NCBI GenBank assembly: GCA_019828545.1 | Contig: JACVRA010000124.1 | Coordinates: 157,909 to 221,908 of the forward strand | Direction: 5' to 3' | DNA length: 64,000 nucleotides | Origin: Paracamarosporium sp. OC-R06-R3 | Taxonomy: Eukaryota; Ascomycota; Dothideomycetes; Pleosporales; Didymosphaeriaceae | Shown: one piece after another, positions 21,499-32,689 of the stretch | How positions within the stretch are numbered: position 1 is the stretch's first letter | Layout: every line of letters begins with the position of its first letter | Program-made: the position numbers and the translations under genes | The notes under the pieces: generated by a model | What the model was told of the DNA's origin: nothing | The model's database searches: none | The model's input: the letters and a program-made list of their open reading frames with translations, nothing else

Positions 21499-23409
21499 AT
21501 GTCAGTTCTGCTAACTCAGCTCTTCTGGGCCATTGGTCTCCTAGCTGCTGCAGCAGCTACTGCACCAGAAGCTCATGTTCGCAATGGCACATACGCAGGC
21601 GTGCACAATGCGTTCTATGACCAGGACTTTTTCTTGGGTATTCCATATGCCCAAGCCCCGTTAGGAAGTCGCAGATTTAGGAGTCCAGAGAGTCTGAACT
21701 CAACATGGGTTGGATCGAAGGATGCATCGAGCTATGGAGAGATTGTGAGTGAATATCAGCAAATACTGTTTTATACTAATAATATACTCAGTGCATGCAA
21801 TACACGGTACATATGGTCGCATGAGTTATGATCAACAATTAATCGTGGTCAAGGCACCTCCATCATCGCCTATGTCAGAAGACTGCTTGTCTCTAAATGT
21901 TATTAGGCCAAGTATTAATGTAACGGATCTTCCGATCGCAGTATGGATTCACGGGTAAGTCATGATTGTGGGGACACCGCGTCTTTAAACTGACAATTCT
22001 GCAGCGGCGGCCTATACTCTGGAAGCTCTAGAGAAGTCGGCTACAACTTATCCAACTTCGTGCAGCAATCTGTGAACATAGGAAAACCGATCATCGGGGT
22101 TTCCATAAACTATCGATTGACTGCATTCGGGTTTCTCTGGGGAAGTGAAGAGATTAGAGTGAATGGCAGTAGCAATAACGGACTTCGAGACCAGAGGCTT
22201 GCACTGCAGTGGATACAAGAGAACATCGCTGCATTCGGCGGCGACGCAACTAAAGTCACAATCTGGGGCCAAAGCTCTGGCGCATTATCTGTTGGAAAAC
22301 ACTTGATTGCTTACAATGGCCGCGATGACAAATTATTTAGAGGGGCGATAATGGAGTCTGGCAGCATGGTTGAAAAGTGGCCTTACAACATCAACGATCC
22401 CGAAGTCTACACAGAGACGCTCTATCAGAACTTGACCCGGAGTACTGGGTGTGCAGACTCCATAAGCCCTCTTGAATGTCTGCGTATGCTACCCTTAGCG
22501 CAACTTTCACACGCGCTTAATATCACAAACACAGAGGTATTCTCGGGAACAGGATTAGGCCCTTGGTTGACCGTCAAAGATGACGATTTAATTCGCGACA
22601 CGCCAACTGCCTCGCTTCGACGAGGACACTTCCTTCCAGTTCCAATCATTCACGGCACTGCTACAGATGAGTCGATGGTATTCGGACCAGGTATCATCAA
22701 CAACGATCAAGAACTGGAGGCAGCCATCGCAGCTGGTGGTCCGGACAAAACAACTATTGAGATATTGAAGGTCCTCTACCCCAACGTCAACGCGGTCGGG
22801 CTTCCAGCCAATTATGAACCTCCTGCCAACAATTCTCTTGGGCTGCAATGGAAGAGAAGCTCTGTGATGTTCACTGATTTTGTCGAAACAACCTCGCGGC
22901 GTATGACGTTGAATGCATGGGTTCAGCATGGAGCCACGGCCTACAGTGCGAGATTCAATGCCGTCCCAATCAACTCGAATCCAGCACTGGGAGCAACACA
23001 TTCTAGTGAGGTACCTTTTGTATTCAACAATGTTGGCGCTGCCAACTACGACAATCAATACCTGCAGGCCCTCTCCATTTTGATGAGCCGTATGTGGGTT
23101 TCTTTCGTTCACGACTTGGATCCTAACAACCACGGATGTGAGTGCATGCTTTCCTATGACACCATATTTGTTTGAGCATATGTCTATGGTGTAACTCTTC
23201 CTCTGGACTTAAAATTGCTTACCATATACATAGTGGACGGATACCCTATTTGGCCCCAGTGGCAACCGACTCTCAATGAAATGGGTTCGAACTTTGTCTT
23301 CGACGGCAACGGAGACTCAGATGTTCAACCCTATGTCGAGTCAGATGACTTCAGGGTCGCACAAACAGATTATATCGCGAGCATAATGGACACACAGATG
23401 AAGTACTGA
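21499..23409 (+). CDS. Secreted type-B carboxylesterase
   Basis: Five exons: 21499-21744, 21792-21806 (15 nt), 21854-21954, 22005-23137 and 23234-23409 (556 aa). Splicing restores the family order YGEI-CMQYT-APPSSPMSEDCLSLNVIRP and VWIHGGGLYSGS. The ATG at 21499 opens on a clear signal peptide (LLTQLFWAIGLLAAAAATA). Alpha/beta-hydrolase with nucleophile Ser211 in GQSSG and oxyanion-hole motif HGGGL. It hydrolyses carboxylic esters outside the cell or in the secretory pathway. The tail NHGLDGYPIWPQW matches the C-terminal block of fungal type-B esterases. Two tiny or short exons make automatic annotation error-prone here. The substrate is unknown. Confidence 0.92.
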
Positions 23410-24382
23410 TAGAGAAGGAAGGTTCTGGGACATCTCAGCGGTTGTGTTATTCACGGGGCGTCAGCGCATTATAGGTATATATGTGTGACAAATGTCAACG
23501 AGAATGCGATAGAATACTTGAATCTTACATTGTTTTGTTTTTGATAGATTGATCGTACATCGAGGACACAGTGTTATGATGCTGTGATTTATTATTTTGT
23601 AATGGGTACTAGGGCAATGTTCAATTGTAAGCTTATTATATACTTTCATTCGGAATTCGCGCACGTGAACGTAAATATCTACGCGCATCTCATCGCATAA
23701 CGTCATTTTCAATTGCTTGGTGTATAAATGTAAGCCAATATAGATCTGAGATAGCGCGTCGCTTCGCTTCTTTGCAATCCGCCGATTACTTCCACGAGCT
23801 GCGCAATCGATCATTTTCCGTAGCATCGATAGTATTGTAACGAATGAATCCCATAGAGAGATAGTGTATGATAATTTGAACCTATTAGGTGAGCGGTCAT
23901 GGCGATCAGCGCTTGCGAAATCTTACCAATATGTCTGCTATCCCCGAGTAAGGTAAAGTCGGATCACGTGATGATAGGCGGGGGTAAGAGATGCTCTTTG
24001 TACTCACATAGCGTATGATGTTACTAGGCATTCCAGTCATGGTGATGGACACGAAAGAGTCTGAGAACTAAATCGTACTGATAGTCAGTTGCCGTGTCTT
24101 AGCGAACGAACCTTATCTGGCTTCGTCGGCAATTTGCCGCTGTTTCCCCACCTCTCGGCAAGCAGCCGCATCATATCGTCACGATTCCGACAACGCGCTC
24201 TTGCGATATCATGGCAGTTACTGCATAAGCTCCTACAGTAAAAGGTAAAATTGCCGTTTCGCATCTAATCTGTCACTAAATTGCTTCTCTGTCTTGCTTT
24301 CTCTCTATCTTCTGTATCATCATTGGCATACGAGCGACTCAAAGTTTCGTTTTACCTTGGAAACGCTCCATATTTCCGGAAC
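23410..24382 (+). promoter_or_regulatory. Intergenic region / amidohydrolase promoter
   Basis: The first ~450 bp are AT-rich with no gene signal (likely 3' UTR and spacer). The part near the amidohydrolase has CGGCAA-T-TTGCCG at 24127-24139, CGGCAA at 24156-24161 and TTGCCG at 24251-24256, i.e. four copies of the hexamer also found in the divergent promoter at 20940-21498. A C/T-rich stretch at 24280-24320 is likely near the transcript start. Confidence 0.55.
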
Positions 24383-25720
24383 ATGACGAGCGAAGCGCTT
24401 GTCAAGCCCTGGAAGCTCCCTCAGCAGAAAGTATATATCTTTCGAAATGGAAATGTCATCGACGTCGCGACAGGAAGCATTCGACGCAACGCCACAGTAA
24501 CCACAAGAGATGGAATAATTGAGTCGGTAGAGGACGATACTCTTGCAAGCCCACCGCCAGGCAACGCCATTACAGTGGAGCTCAATGGCCGATTCGTATG
24601 CCCAGGCCTCATCGACTGTCACGTCCATTTGATGGCTGTCCCGGGCTTCAGCGACCTCAGCCAAGCATTTAGCAACCATCATGATGTGTCTCTGCTTCGG
24701 CAACCGTATCTTTGCGGTCAAATCCTAGGTCGTGGCTTTACGACTGTTCGGGATTGTGGTGGTGCGCTACTAGCTTTGAAAGAAGCAATCGAAGACGGCG
24801 TATTTCCTGGACCTCGCCTATTCATCTCTGGCCACGCGTTGTCACAGACCGGGGGCCACGGTGACACAAGAGGACCTCATAACCGCACTATGTGCTGCGG
24901 TGGCCACACCACCGGGCTTGGTCGGCTGTGTGATGGTGTTGCCGAGTGCGCGAAGGCTGTCCGAGAGGAAATCCGTAGCGGAGCTGATTTCATCAAGGTG
25001 ATGGGAGGTGGTGGTGTGAGTACACCTACAGATAAACTCGAGCACCTGCAATTCACTCCCGAAGAGATCCGTACCATGACTACTTGTGCGGCCAACGGTG
25101 GCACCTGGGTAACGGCGCACGCGTACACCCCGGAAGCTATCAGGCACTGCGTCGACAACGGCGTCCGAGGCATCGAGCATGGCAATTTCGTCGACGAAGC
25201 TACAGCCAAATATATGGCCGAGAAAGGGGTTTTCCTCACGCCGACGCTTATCACTTATGCAGAGATGGCGTCACCGCGCTGGCCTAACTATCTTCCTCCC
25301 GAGTCAGTGGCCAAGAATAAAGTCGTTTTGGAAGCAGGGTTACAGTCGTTGAAGATTGCTGCAGATGCTGGCGTAACCATATGTTATGGAACTGATCTCT
25401 TGGGACCATTGACAGTAGCGCAGACGCGAGAGTTTGCTCTACGTTCTGAGGTCCTGTCGCCCCTTGCTTTGCTACAGACGGCGACGATCAACGCAGCAAA
25501 GTTGCTGAGGCAAGAATCCTCTCTCGGCCAGATTCAGCCTGGGTTTAAGGCCGACATTCTGATCCTCCAAAAGAACCCACTGGAAGACATGACGGTGTTC
25601 GACGACTCTAGCGACTGTCTAGCCGGGATAATGAAGGATGGATATCTGTACAAAAGCAAGTTGAGTAGCGTCAAAGAGGAGTTCTCCATTGTTTCAAAGA
25701 TATTGAAGCCATCATTATGA
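24383..25720 (+). CDS. Metal-dependent amidohydrolase
   Basis: 445 aa, no intron. The first ATG in frame is 24383 (MTSEALVKPW); the open frame before it starts only at TTG. TIM-barrel amidohydrolase with a complete binuclear metal site: His80 and His82 (CHVHL), carbamylated Lys205 (DFIKVMGGGG), His246 (VTAHAYT), His266 (IEHGNF) and Asp338 (YGTDLL). N- and C-terminal beta-sandwich parts close with FKADILILQKNPLED. Similar in layout to imidazolonepropionase/Xaa-Pro-dipeptidase-like members, a group that includes fungal ochratoxin-type amidases, but the substrate is not deducible. Cytosolic, since no signal peptide is present. It sits in the same cluster as the esterase and transporter, so hydrolysis of an amide in the imported product is a reasonable guess. 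Confidence 0.9.
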   Translation: MTSEALVKPWKLPQQKVYIFRNGNVIDVATGSIRRNATVTTRDGIIESVEDDTLASPPPGNAITVELNGRFVCPGLIDCHVHLMAVPGFSDLSQAFSNHHDVSLLRQPYLCGQILGRGFTTVRDCGGALLALKEAIEDGVFPGPRLFISGHALSQTGGHGDTRGPHNRTMCCGGHTTGLGRLCDGVAECAKAVREEIRSGADFIKVMGGGGVSTPTDKLEHLQFTPEEIRTMTTCAANGGTWVTAHAYTPEAIRHCVDNGVRGIEHGNFVDEATAKYMAEKGVFLTPTLITYAEMASPRWPNYLPPESVAKNKVVLEAGLQSLKIAADAGVTICYGTDLLGPLTVAQTREFALRSEVLSPLALLQTATINAAKLLRQESSLGQIQPGFKADILILQKNPLEDMTVFDDSSDCLAGIMKDGYLYKSKLSSVKEEFSIVSKILKPSL

Positions 25721-25937
25721 GGCGATATTAGAAATTCAGTGTTAAGATCAAAACGTTAGATTGGATTCCTGCAGAATATGACTCTTTGACAGCCTGCTTG
25801 ACTTTGGTCGAACCAATGTCATGCAGATAGAAATCATTATGCACCCAGGATGCCAGCATGGTAAAAAGTTGAATACTAGAAATACTATAAATGCATCGAT
25901 GACTGAGTTCATCGCCCAAGCAGGACTTCTTAGAAAT

Positions 25938-28555
25938 TCAACCCACAAAGTCTGCCCAGTTTAGCACATCAAAGCCAGTCAAATCCAGCACTGAAAATTC
26001 CTCGTTGCTGGGTCTGTTGTTCGCTAAAGACCGATGCATATTGTTGTCTCTCTGTGACAGGTTGTGATCCACGGAAGGACATAATGGATCTAAATATGCG
26101 ACATTCGATCGGGCCTGGAGGTTTCCGGTATCCATTGCTAGTACTGCTGCAGGGATGGGTCCGTCTCCAGATTGCAGATCCTGCTCAGATGATGCGGGCG
26201 CGTTCAGATCTTGGTCATTCAACGATTGTCTCTGCCTCATCGGGTCTCTGGCTTGTAGGTTAGCATCACGCTGGCCTGGAAACCAGGATAACCAAGCCTG
26301 ATACTCGTTGGTAACCAATCCCGCAGTGTCCGCGGCAACACTGACGGATGGCTGTCTATTAGTTGTTACCGCACGAGCGGCACGCAGTCTTTCGGCAGCC
26401 TCGTTAACGATCTCTCGAAACTTTTGCACAAAGTTGACCCCCATCTCTGCTGAACTATTCCCAGCTGCCAATGACCGGAGACAACTAACTCCGAATTCGA
26501 TTAGTCTCATAGTGGTCGCGTCGGAGTTTAGAATAGTTGCAAGTAGCAGTACGATCGTGGCTATACTGACACCTTGAAAATCGGTGAATGAGAACTGTGA
26601 CAAGCTCTCAGTCAGATACAAACGTTCAAAGAGCTGCAGTATCTTGGTTGCAGCCCTGATACAATGCCTAGCCATGCTTTTCACCTGGTCTTCCGGCGTT
26701 TGTGATGAAGTTTCAACAAGCGCAACGTGCAGATGATGCTGGACAGTCGCTAACAGAGACGCTCTGCAGAGAATTATCCAGCCATAGCGATAGTTTTGAT
26801 GAAGGTGAATGACCGTCCGGAATCCTTTTGTAGTTTGCGTGATGTGCTGTAACTGCAAAAAGATCGGAAGTGACCGCTTCCAGTCCTGCAGCCTAACCAG
26901 GAGTCCTTCGATAACCGCTTGGTCACACGAGGAATTGCTAAAAGACTATTGTTAGCGTGCAGTCTCACTAGCCTGTTCGATACATACATGTTTCCAGATA
27001 TTTCGTCTAGTAAAAGCACTAATCGACTGTTCGCAATCTGGTGTTCGATATTGTCAAATGGTTGGTCGTTGTCCAACGAGCGCATTCGCTCAGGAAGAGG
27101 GGCTTGGATATTTTCTCTTTTGAACGTGGGGTGAAGATTTAGTTTAATCGAAATGGTGCTGTGGTTTATGTCTTAGTCCGTTACCTGTGGTGATTGTAGG
27201 GAGATTGCCACAACGTACCGTTCAAGCGAAAATAACGCCCACCATGTACGATGCCGAATTTCTCTCTCTTCTAAGCTTAGGCAAGGATCATTCTGTTCCT
27301 GATGCAGCCCGTTCGCTACCGCCATTCGCATAGCCATACCCATGTACATGTGCGCAGTACTACGTGCCTTCGCTGGCAACAAATACACCCCTATCATGAA
27401 GCACGCCTGGACGGACCTGAGCGAGGAAGACTCTAGTACCAACGGTACAAGGTCCCGGGCTGCCTCATAAAAGACCCATCCCGGGTCCTGATCTTGTGCC
27501 GCAATCTTTGAATTAGCTTCTTGGGATACAAGTGCAGCAAATTGACTGCCCAGCGCGAATTCCATCAAAGCCTGGCAAAGGAAGTTGCAATCTAGGCGGA
27601 GGCTGCAGGAGGGATCGGCATACAATTGATCGAGTTCATGTTTAAATGACTTCTGGTGGTGATAAAAGAAACAATCCGTACCAAGATCCATACAGACAGT
27701 GGTGAGAAAATCGGCGACCTGCTTTGGAGGGAAGATGCGGAGGGCTTCTTGGATACGGGCCTTCTCTTGGCTTGACAGAGGGATGACGTTATGTAGCACA
27801 GGCTATACAAGAAATTATCAGCACTTTTGAAATGCTTTCGGAAGTTTGACCCACCGGTTCGACTCCGTAATCATCTTCATTTCCACAAGGTGGAAGACAC
27901 ATTGCCTCTCTCAGCTTCGAAAGTAGGGTTGATGGCCTCAGGCTCTCTCCAGATGCTAAAAAGCTTAAGACCGATGCCACACGTCTCAGAGTCGCAAAAG
28001 TGATTACCTTTCTGCAAAAGTCCATCAACAAAGAGATCTGCACTTGCATGCCTGCGACGAGTTCTGCCGTTATCTTGCACAGGAGCTTCGTCTGGGCGTG
28101 AAGACACCGAATAACCGAGACCCTCTGCAAATTGCTCCAAGTGGTCTCTCTGCTGGACCATATGCTCATGAATAGGCGACAAAAGCCCCAAGTCTATGTC
28201 TTGCATGGAATCTGGGGGTCTTGGTTCCACCATCAGCCGATAGTCTTCAGTAGTCGATCGCACGACCTGGATACGTACCTGATATGGGACGATTCATGGT
28301 CAATCAAGGATTCTGGTGGGGTTGGCGTCGTGGTTCTTTCCTTAGAGAACTTGCACAATACCCCAACTCTTAGGCATCGCTGACATGCGCCCTCTCCAGT
28401 TTCGATGCATTTACTTTTCCGGTCCTGACATCGCTCGCATCTGACCGATCGAAATTCATTAGCATACAAATGACGATGAAAGGTGCGTCTTACGCCCGTG
28501 CTGCCCGCTTCCTATTTTCTTTTGCGACTCTCCTTCGCTTCCGCGCCATCGACAT
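25938..28555 (-). CDS. Zn2Cys6 fungal transcription factor of the esterase cluster
   Basis: Minus-strand exons: 28555-28494, 28440-28279, 28219-28008, 27955-27855, 27802-27185, about 27088-26988 and 26937-25938 (about 751 aa). The first exon (MSMARKRRRV) joins across a 53-nt intron with a TGCTAATG branch site to complete RACERCQDRKSKC; open frames without it begin at TTG. The Zn2Cys6 cluster is C-x2-C-x6-C-x7-C-x2-C-x6-C. A fungal_trans domain follows (MAMRMAVANGLH, RHRTWWALFSLERY). The junction after exon 5 is uncertain: direct reading meets TAA at 27173-27175, while the conserved-looking NIQAPLPE lies just beyond. The only in-frame acceptor I find (CCTGAG, 27089) is weak. This is the likely regulator of the adjacent amidohydrolase, esterase and transporter. 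Confidence 0.85.
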
Positions 28556-29118
28556 GGAACCGCTTTCTTCGGGCTGCATGCTCTAACTACCAAAGCTACG
28601 GTACTGCAGACTGTTCTTTCGTATTTTCATTGTCTTACCGAAAGCTACATGTGTGGCTCATAGTCTCTAAGATTATAATCGACTTTGGAACGAGACAACG
28701 CCATGCGATCACTTTTCGGAAGTCCGCCATTCCTTGGCAACTCTCGGCCGGCCACTCTTATCGCCTGACAGGTTGATCTTAGTCATGACGCTAAACACCC
28801 GACTAGTAACGTGTAATTTCCGAAGTTTTCTTTCCTCTGACGCGAATGCTCTTACGAAAAGTTGTCTGGTTCCGATGTGTCTTCTCCCGCGTAATGCACG
28901 TGAACTGTAGATGGAAAGATACTACTGTCCCTGTCATGATCCTACTTATATAGCTTAAGCAAAGATCTGAGAAACATTAGGTCGCTAGAGTTACACGGTA
29001 AACTCAGGTACCACTGCTTGATTACCGATATCCGGAAATGCTCAGCAATCAACTTATATCGCGGGAAGTTTTGTGAACCAGTTGCGCATTGCCTTGCAGT
29101 TGCATGTTCGAATCTTCG
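28556..29118. other. Upstream region of the regulator
   Basis: No gene supported. No TTGCCG hexamer was seen here, unlike the promoters of the structural genes. Confidence 0.35.
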
Positions 29119-29601
29119 AAGCACAACGATTCAAGCACTCTGAAAAGTGCTAAGTATATACAACGACCCTACCTTTGTCGGTGGATAAGTATCATCATAC
29201 GCAAAAAAATAATTTACTACGTACCCTACAAGTATTGCTCTCAGGGTCGTCGCTCAGAATAATGTCTGCAGAAGTGCATGATGAAGAGGCCTCTGCGGCC
29301 GCGTCCTCCTCCGTTTCGCCAAAGTCGTGCATTGCGTCGTTAATATTTAAGTCAAAGAGGTCTCCAGCAGGACTCATCAAGGAGGCTTCTAGGACAGTGC
29401 TGCGGTTGCGCCATAGAAGGAAGAAAGTAAGTTAATAGCCGTGCAGCAAAAGAAGTCACTCTTATCGATGTCATTTAAATTCTCATTGTCCCCATGGGCA
29501 TTTTTGTTGCTGCTGCTGGCACCGTTTCCCAGGGCATGCCTTGTGTAGATGGCATGCGCTACGTCACCGTGGATGCCATTGTTCGCTGCTGCTAGCGCCA
29601 T
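29119..29601 (-). CDS. Possible small hypothetical protein
   Basis: Weak candidate. From the ATG at 29601 the minus strand reads an Ala/Asn-rich start (MALAAANNGIHGDV). If an intron of about 68 nt (GTGACT...TCCTAG, about 29395-29462) is removed, the frame runs into an acidic segment, SPAGDLFDLNINDAMHDFGE, then a stretch rich in Glu, Ala and Ser. A GTACGT donor follows near 29227. I recognise no family. An imperfect duplication (LENGASSS and LGNGASSS in different frames) suggests the locus may be degenerate. Confidence 0.2.
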
Positions 29602-30262
29602 TCTCCAATGTGTGACTCGTGTGATAGGAAATCGGGTTGCTGGTTGTCCGCATGATGGGTTTCATAGCATTCAATGAGGCTCGATGATTTAATATACACC
29701 CGAATACTCGTTTGTTGTGTGGTATTTGTGGAGGTGATACCCTTGCCCTCAAACTTTATAACTCGAAACTGTCTGATCGTCTTGGCACAGAACCCTTGAA
29801 GAACACGCAGAGAGGTGAAATGCGACATGTCTTTTCTTCAAATAAGAGATGCTTTTTACACCTAAGGATTGAGTTCCTCGCCACACGGCCTGAATAGCAC
29901 TGAGTGCACTACAGAAGTATTCAACACCACAGTCTGCTAGCGCGGTGGAAGGAAAATTACCACCTTTTCTTGGCACCTTGCGAAGCAGCTGCCTAGGTTT
30001 CAAATTGTTTAGCGGGCTCCATGGGTTCATCACGCCGTGTTGTGCGCAGTTGTGCACAGCTGGCTCAGCATATGGTTTACTAGGGGTCCAATGCTGTATT
30101 GTTGATACATCTGACACGTCAATGTATAAACAAAAGGCAGCGAAAGGCAGCAAACGTAAGAAGAACGCGACATGGAGAGCTTTAGTGGGATGAGTGTAGC
30201 AGTTCAGGCCTAGAAAAGGGTATTTAAGTCCATCGTTTACACAACCAACTACACACGCTAGA
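29602..30262. other. Intergenic stretch
   Basis: Open frames here start only at TTG/CTG or lack family likeness. Nothing is supported. Confidence 0.3.
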
Positions 30263-30703
30263 TTAGTGAGACTCGACGTCCTTCAGCTCAGGACCATTTG
30301 CAAGACGAGTGACAGGGTCCGCAATTGCCATCACCCTCTTGGCGAGATCACAATGATGCTGACCTTTCTTGGATTTTCCCGGACGACACCACGAAGGAGA
30401 TCTGATACGTTGCATCTTGGTATACAGATCCGATACGCTTAACGCGGAGTATGGTGCTGTTGGTATTGGAAATAATCCTTGTAGTTCCATCTCTTTAAGT
30501 AAGGCACCGTAAAGCATAGAACCGCATTCGAACGAGTCACCACTTGGGCATCGATAAAGCGGACTACGGAACTCTGTGAGGAGATCGTGAAAGCAAGCAA
30601 GACTATGCCTGCGGAGGCCACAGGTGACGCGATGACTGTAGATAGATGCAAAGGTGACCAGTTCTTTGTGTTCTAACTTAAATCCTGCAGAGAAAATATC
30701 CAT
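30263..30703 (-). CDS. Hypothetical protein, possible BTB-protein C-terminal part
   Basis: 146-aa frame from the ATG at 30703 (MDIFSAGFKLEHK); the frame further upstream starts at TTG. The second half resembles the region after the BTB fold in fungal BTB/POZ proteins: helices around KELVTFASIYSHRV, a Cys/His-bearing stretch (HHCDL) and a short tail. The BTB fold itself is not seen, and a stop (TGA) lies just upstream in the region where it would be, so this may be a truncated relic. Function unknown. Confidence 0.4.
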   Translation of the reverse strand: MDIFSAGFKLEHKELVTFASIYSHRVTCGLRRHSLACFHDLLTEFRSPLYRCPSGDSFECGSMLYGALLKEMELQGLFPIPTAPYSALSVSDLYTKMQRIRSPSWCRPGKSKKGQHHCDLAKRVMAIADPVTRLANGPELKDVESH

Positions 30704-31115
30704 CGTGCTTTGAGCATTTAGCGTGCTCGGTAGTGGTACAAAAATCAATTTGCTCGCTCGTCCTTTTCACGTGGTACTCATCTACTGTCATTCAGAAATC
30801 AGGTAAATAAAGAGCTGGGAGCTTGTTGCGTTGAACAAGCTAAGATGCTTCAATAAGAAATACCATCACATGAGGAGCCCAGAGATCTGGAGACGGTTGA
30901 CTTGGATGATTTGGTTTGCTTTTGGTCTATTTAACGGCATGACGAGCGTGGATAGGTCACTTCATCGGATGACGCATTCCATCGGCTTCTTCTCTTGAAA
31001 CATGTCTATTCCGTCCAGCTCCTTATGATAATCGTCCACGTGATTTAGTAAGAGCAAAAGATGCTGGCTAATCTTCTTCGTATTCATCTTGCTCATTCGC
31101 GAAACTGCCACAGTG
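30704..31115. other. Intergenic stretch
   Basis: AT-richer than its surroundings. No gene, repeat or motif supported. Confidence 0.3.
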
Positions 31116-32689
31116 TTAATGCTTCCATTTACTCGCACCATCATCCCTCACGCACCTATCCATATCTTCATCCACGCTATATCCGCGTCTCTGAACTGCC
31201 CTTATAATTTCCCGCAGTCTCCTCGTATCTTCCTGGTGCTCAGTCCAAATAACGGACACGTTTTCCCAAGGTCGATGATTGTATTCGCGCAGATGTGCCG
31301 TCTTGCCGTGCTTGTTGTATATGAGATTGTAGACGTGGAAATGGAGAAGCGAAGGGGAAGCCAGTAAGCGGGCGAAAACAGACTCCCACGTCCCGTCCAT
31401 GAGCTGCACGTCTTCCATCTCGAAAGCCTCAACCTTACATGTACCGTCATCCTCTCCTGGCGAGGAAAGCAAAGTCAGCAGGTTTGCAGCAGTTCCCACC
31501 ACCCGCGAGAGGTATATATTCTTGAGTCCTCCGTTTGCGGGCTGCCAGTTCAATCCCTCAAGGTCGATGCACTGCGTTCCGACAAAGCCGAGCGATTCGA
31601 GGTTCCTGCATCGATTTACGAGACTGCACATATCGTGCATGTACGCCGTATTCGGGTGAATTCTCTGCAGGTTCGAAAAAGGGTAGTCTTCATCGCCCTC
31701 GCTATCCGAGTCGCCCTGCCAACTCCTGGTGTAATATAGATCGCCTCCTTCGCCTGTCCCATCGACGATTTCCATGTACAAATGACACAGGCGCAGAGCC
31801 ACAGTATCAGGAATGCGAGAAGCTATGTGGGAAAAGTCGTATGTGCAGGGGAGGGTTAGACGGAGATACGTCAAGAAGGAAAGGTGACTAGGCCCGACGT
31901 CGATGTCGTGGGACGGGGGCTCAAAGATAGCGGCAATGCCTTGACGGAGGCTCTCCAATAAATCCAACTTGAGTTGATCGCCATACTGACCCTCATCGTC
32001 ATCCTCATCATAGTCAGGATTATCCCAGTTCGGACCATCAGCCCGCCACTCTTCGGGTAGGTGGACGATGAGCGATTCGAGTTTCGGCATCTTACGTACG
32101 GCTCGGGCTAGTGTGTTCTTATCGAGAAGGGCTTTTAGTCGCTCTGCACCCTCGTCGAGCTTCGCATTTTTGCGTTCCTCCTTCTCCCACTTGTTTTCCT
32201 CCTCATGTCTTTGGTAAAACACGCTTCCATCGCCATACCCCCCGGTCCCCAAATTGACCGTCATCTTCTCGATCGCACCTGCAAGGTTCCAAGACTTCCC
32301 ACTATCACGAAACAAATGCTCCTCAAAATGCTCCAGGGTGTTTTCTTCGCTGGCAAGGAAAGCGAGGCCTTCGTACTTGCCATATACACGGAGCATAGCG
32401 CGATTGAAAGCACGACTGACTAGACGAAGCTGAATGTCGCCCGGACGCGGCCACCAGATGATGCCGCGTTCTACTGGGCGGCGGTGGATGTTAATGAGAT
32501 AGTCGAAGGAATGAACGTCGTCGCGCGTAGGTCGAGTTGATTTCGAATTATCAACATCCCACGTATGCCAGGCGACGTGTTCGAAAATCTTCTACGCGGT
32601 GAGTACCAATGGCCGCAAGTATGTATTGCTCTGTAGAACCTTACCTCATCATACAGCTCGGCTGGAAGCTTGTCAAAGGGCGATGTCAT
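31116..32689 (-). CDS. F-box-like hypothetical protein
   Basis: Two exons, 32689-32645 and 32591-31116 (506 aa). The 53-nt intron GTAAGG...CGTAG joins MTSPFDKLPAELYDE to KIFEHVAWHTWD, giving an F-box-like helix start (FDKLPAELYDEIF-type). ATG 32689 is used because the longer frame starts at GTG. The rest is an alpha/beta protein with an acidic stretch (DYDEDDDEGQYGD, about residue 220) and scattered LRR-like segments (LRLTLPCTYDF, NLESLGFVG), common in fungal F-box proteins of unknown target. Probable substrate adaptor of an SCF ubiquitin ligase; the target is unknown. Confidence 0.75.

Noticed and set aside
24281..24382. Signal-peptide-like start (MLLCLAFSLSSVSSLA) for the amidohydrolase
   Set aside because: It begins at TTG, not ATG; the region is C/T-rich 5' leader. 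The first ATG is 24383, so the enzyme is probably cytosolic.
28441..28469. Start of the cluster regulator at MYANEFRS
   Set aside because: That frame starts at TTG and lies inside a good intron (28441-28493, with CTAATG branch); the upstream exon gives a normal Zn2Cys6 start.
19089..28555. Secondary-metabolite biosynthetic cluster
   Set aside because: No PKS, NRPS, terpene cyclase or P450 gene is present; the gene set fits breakdown better than synthesis.
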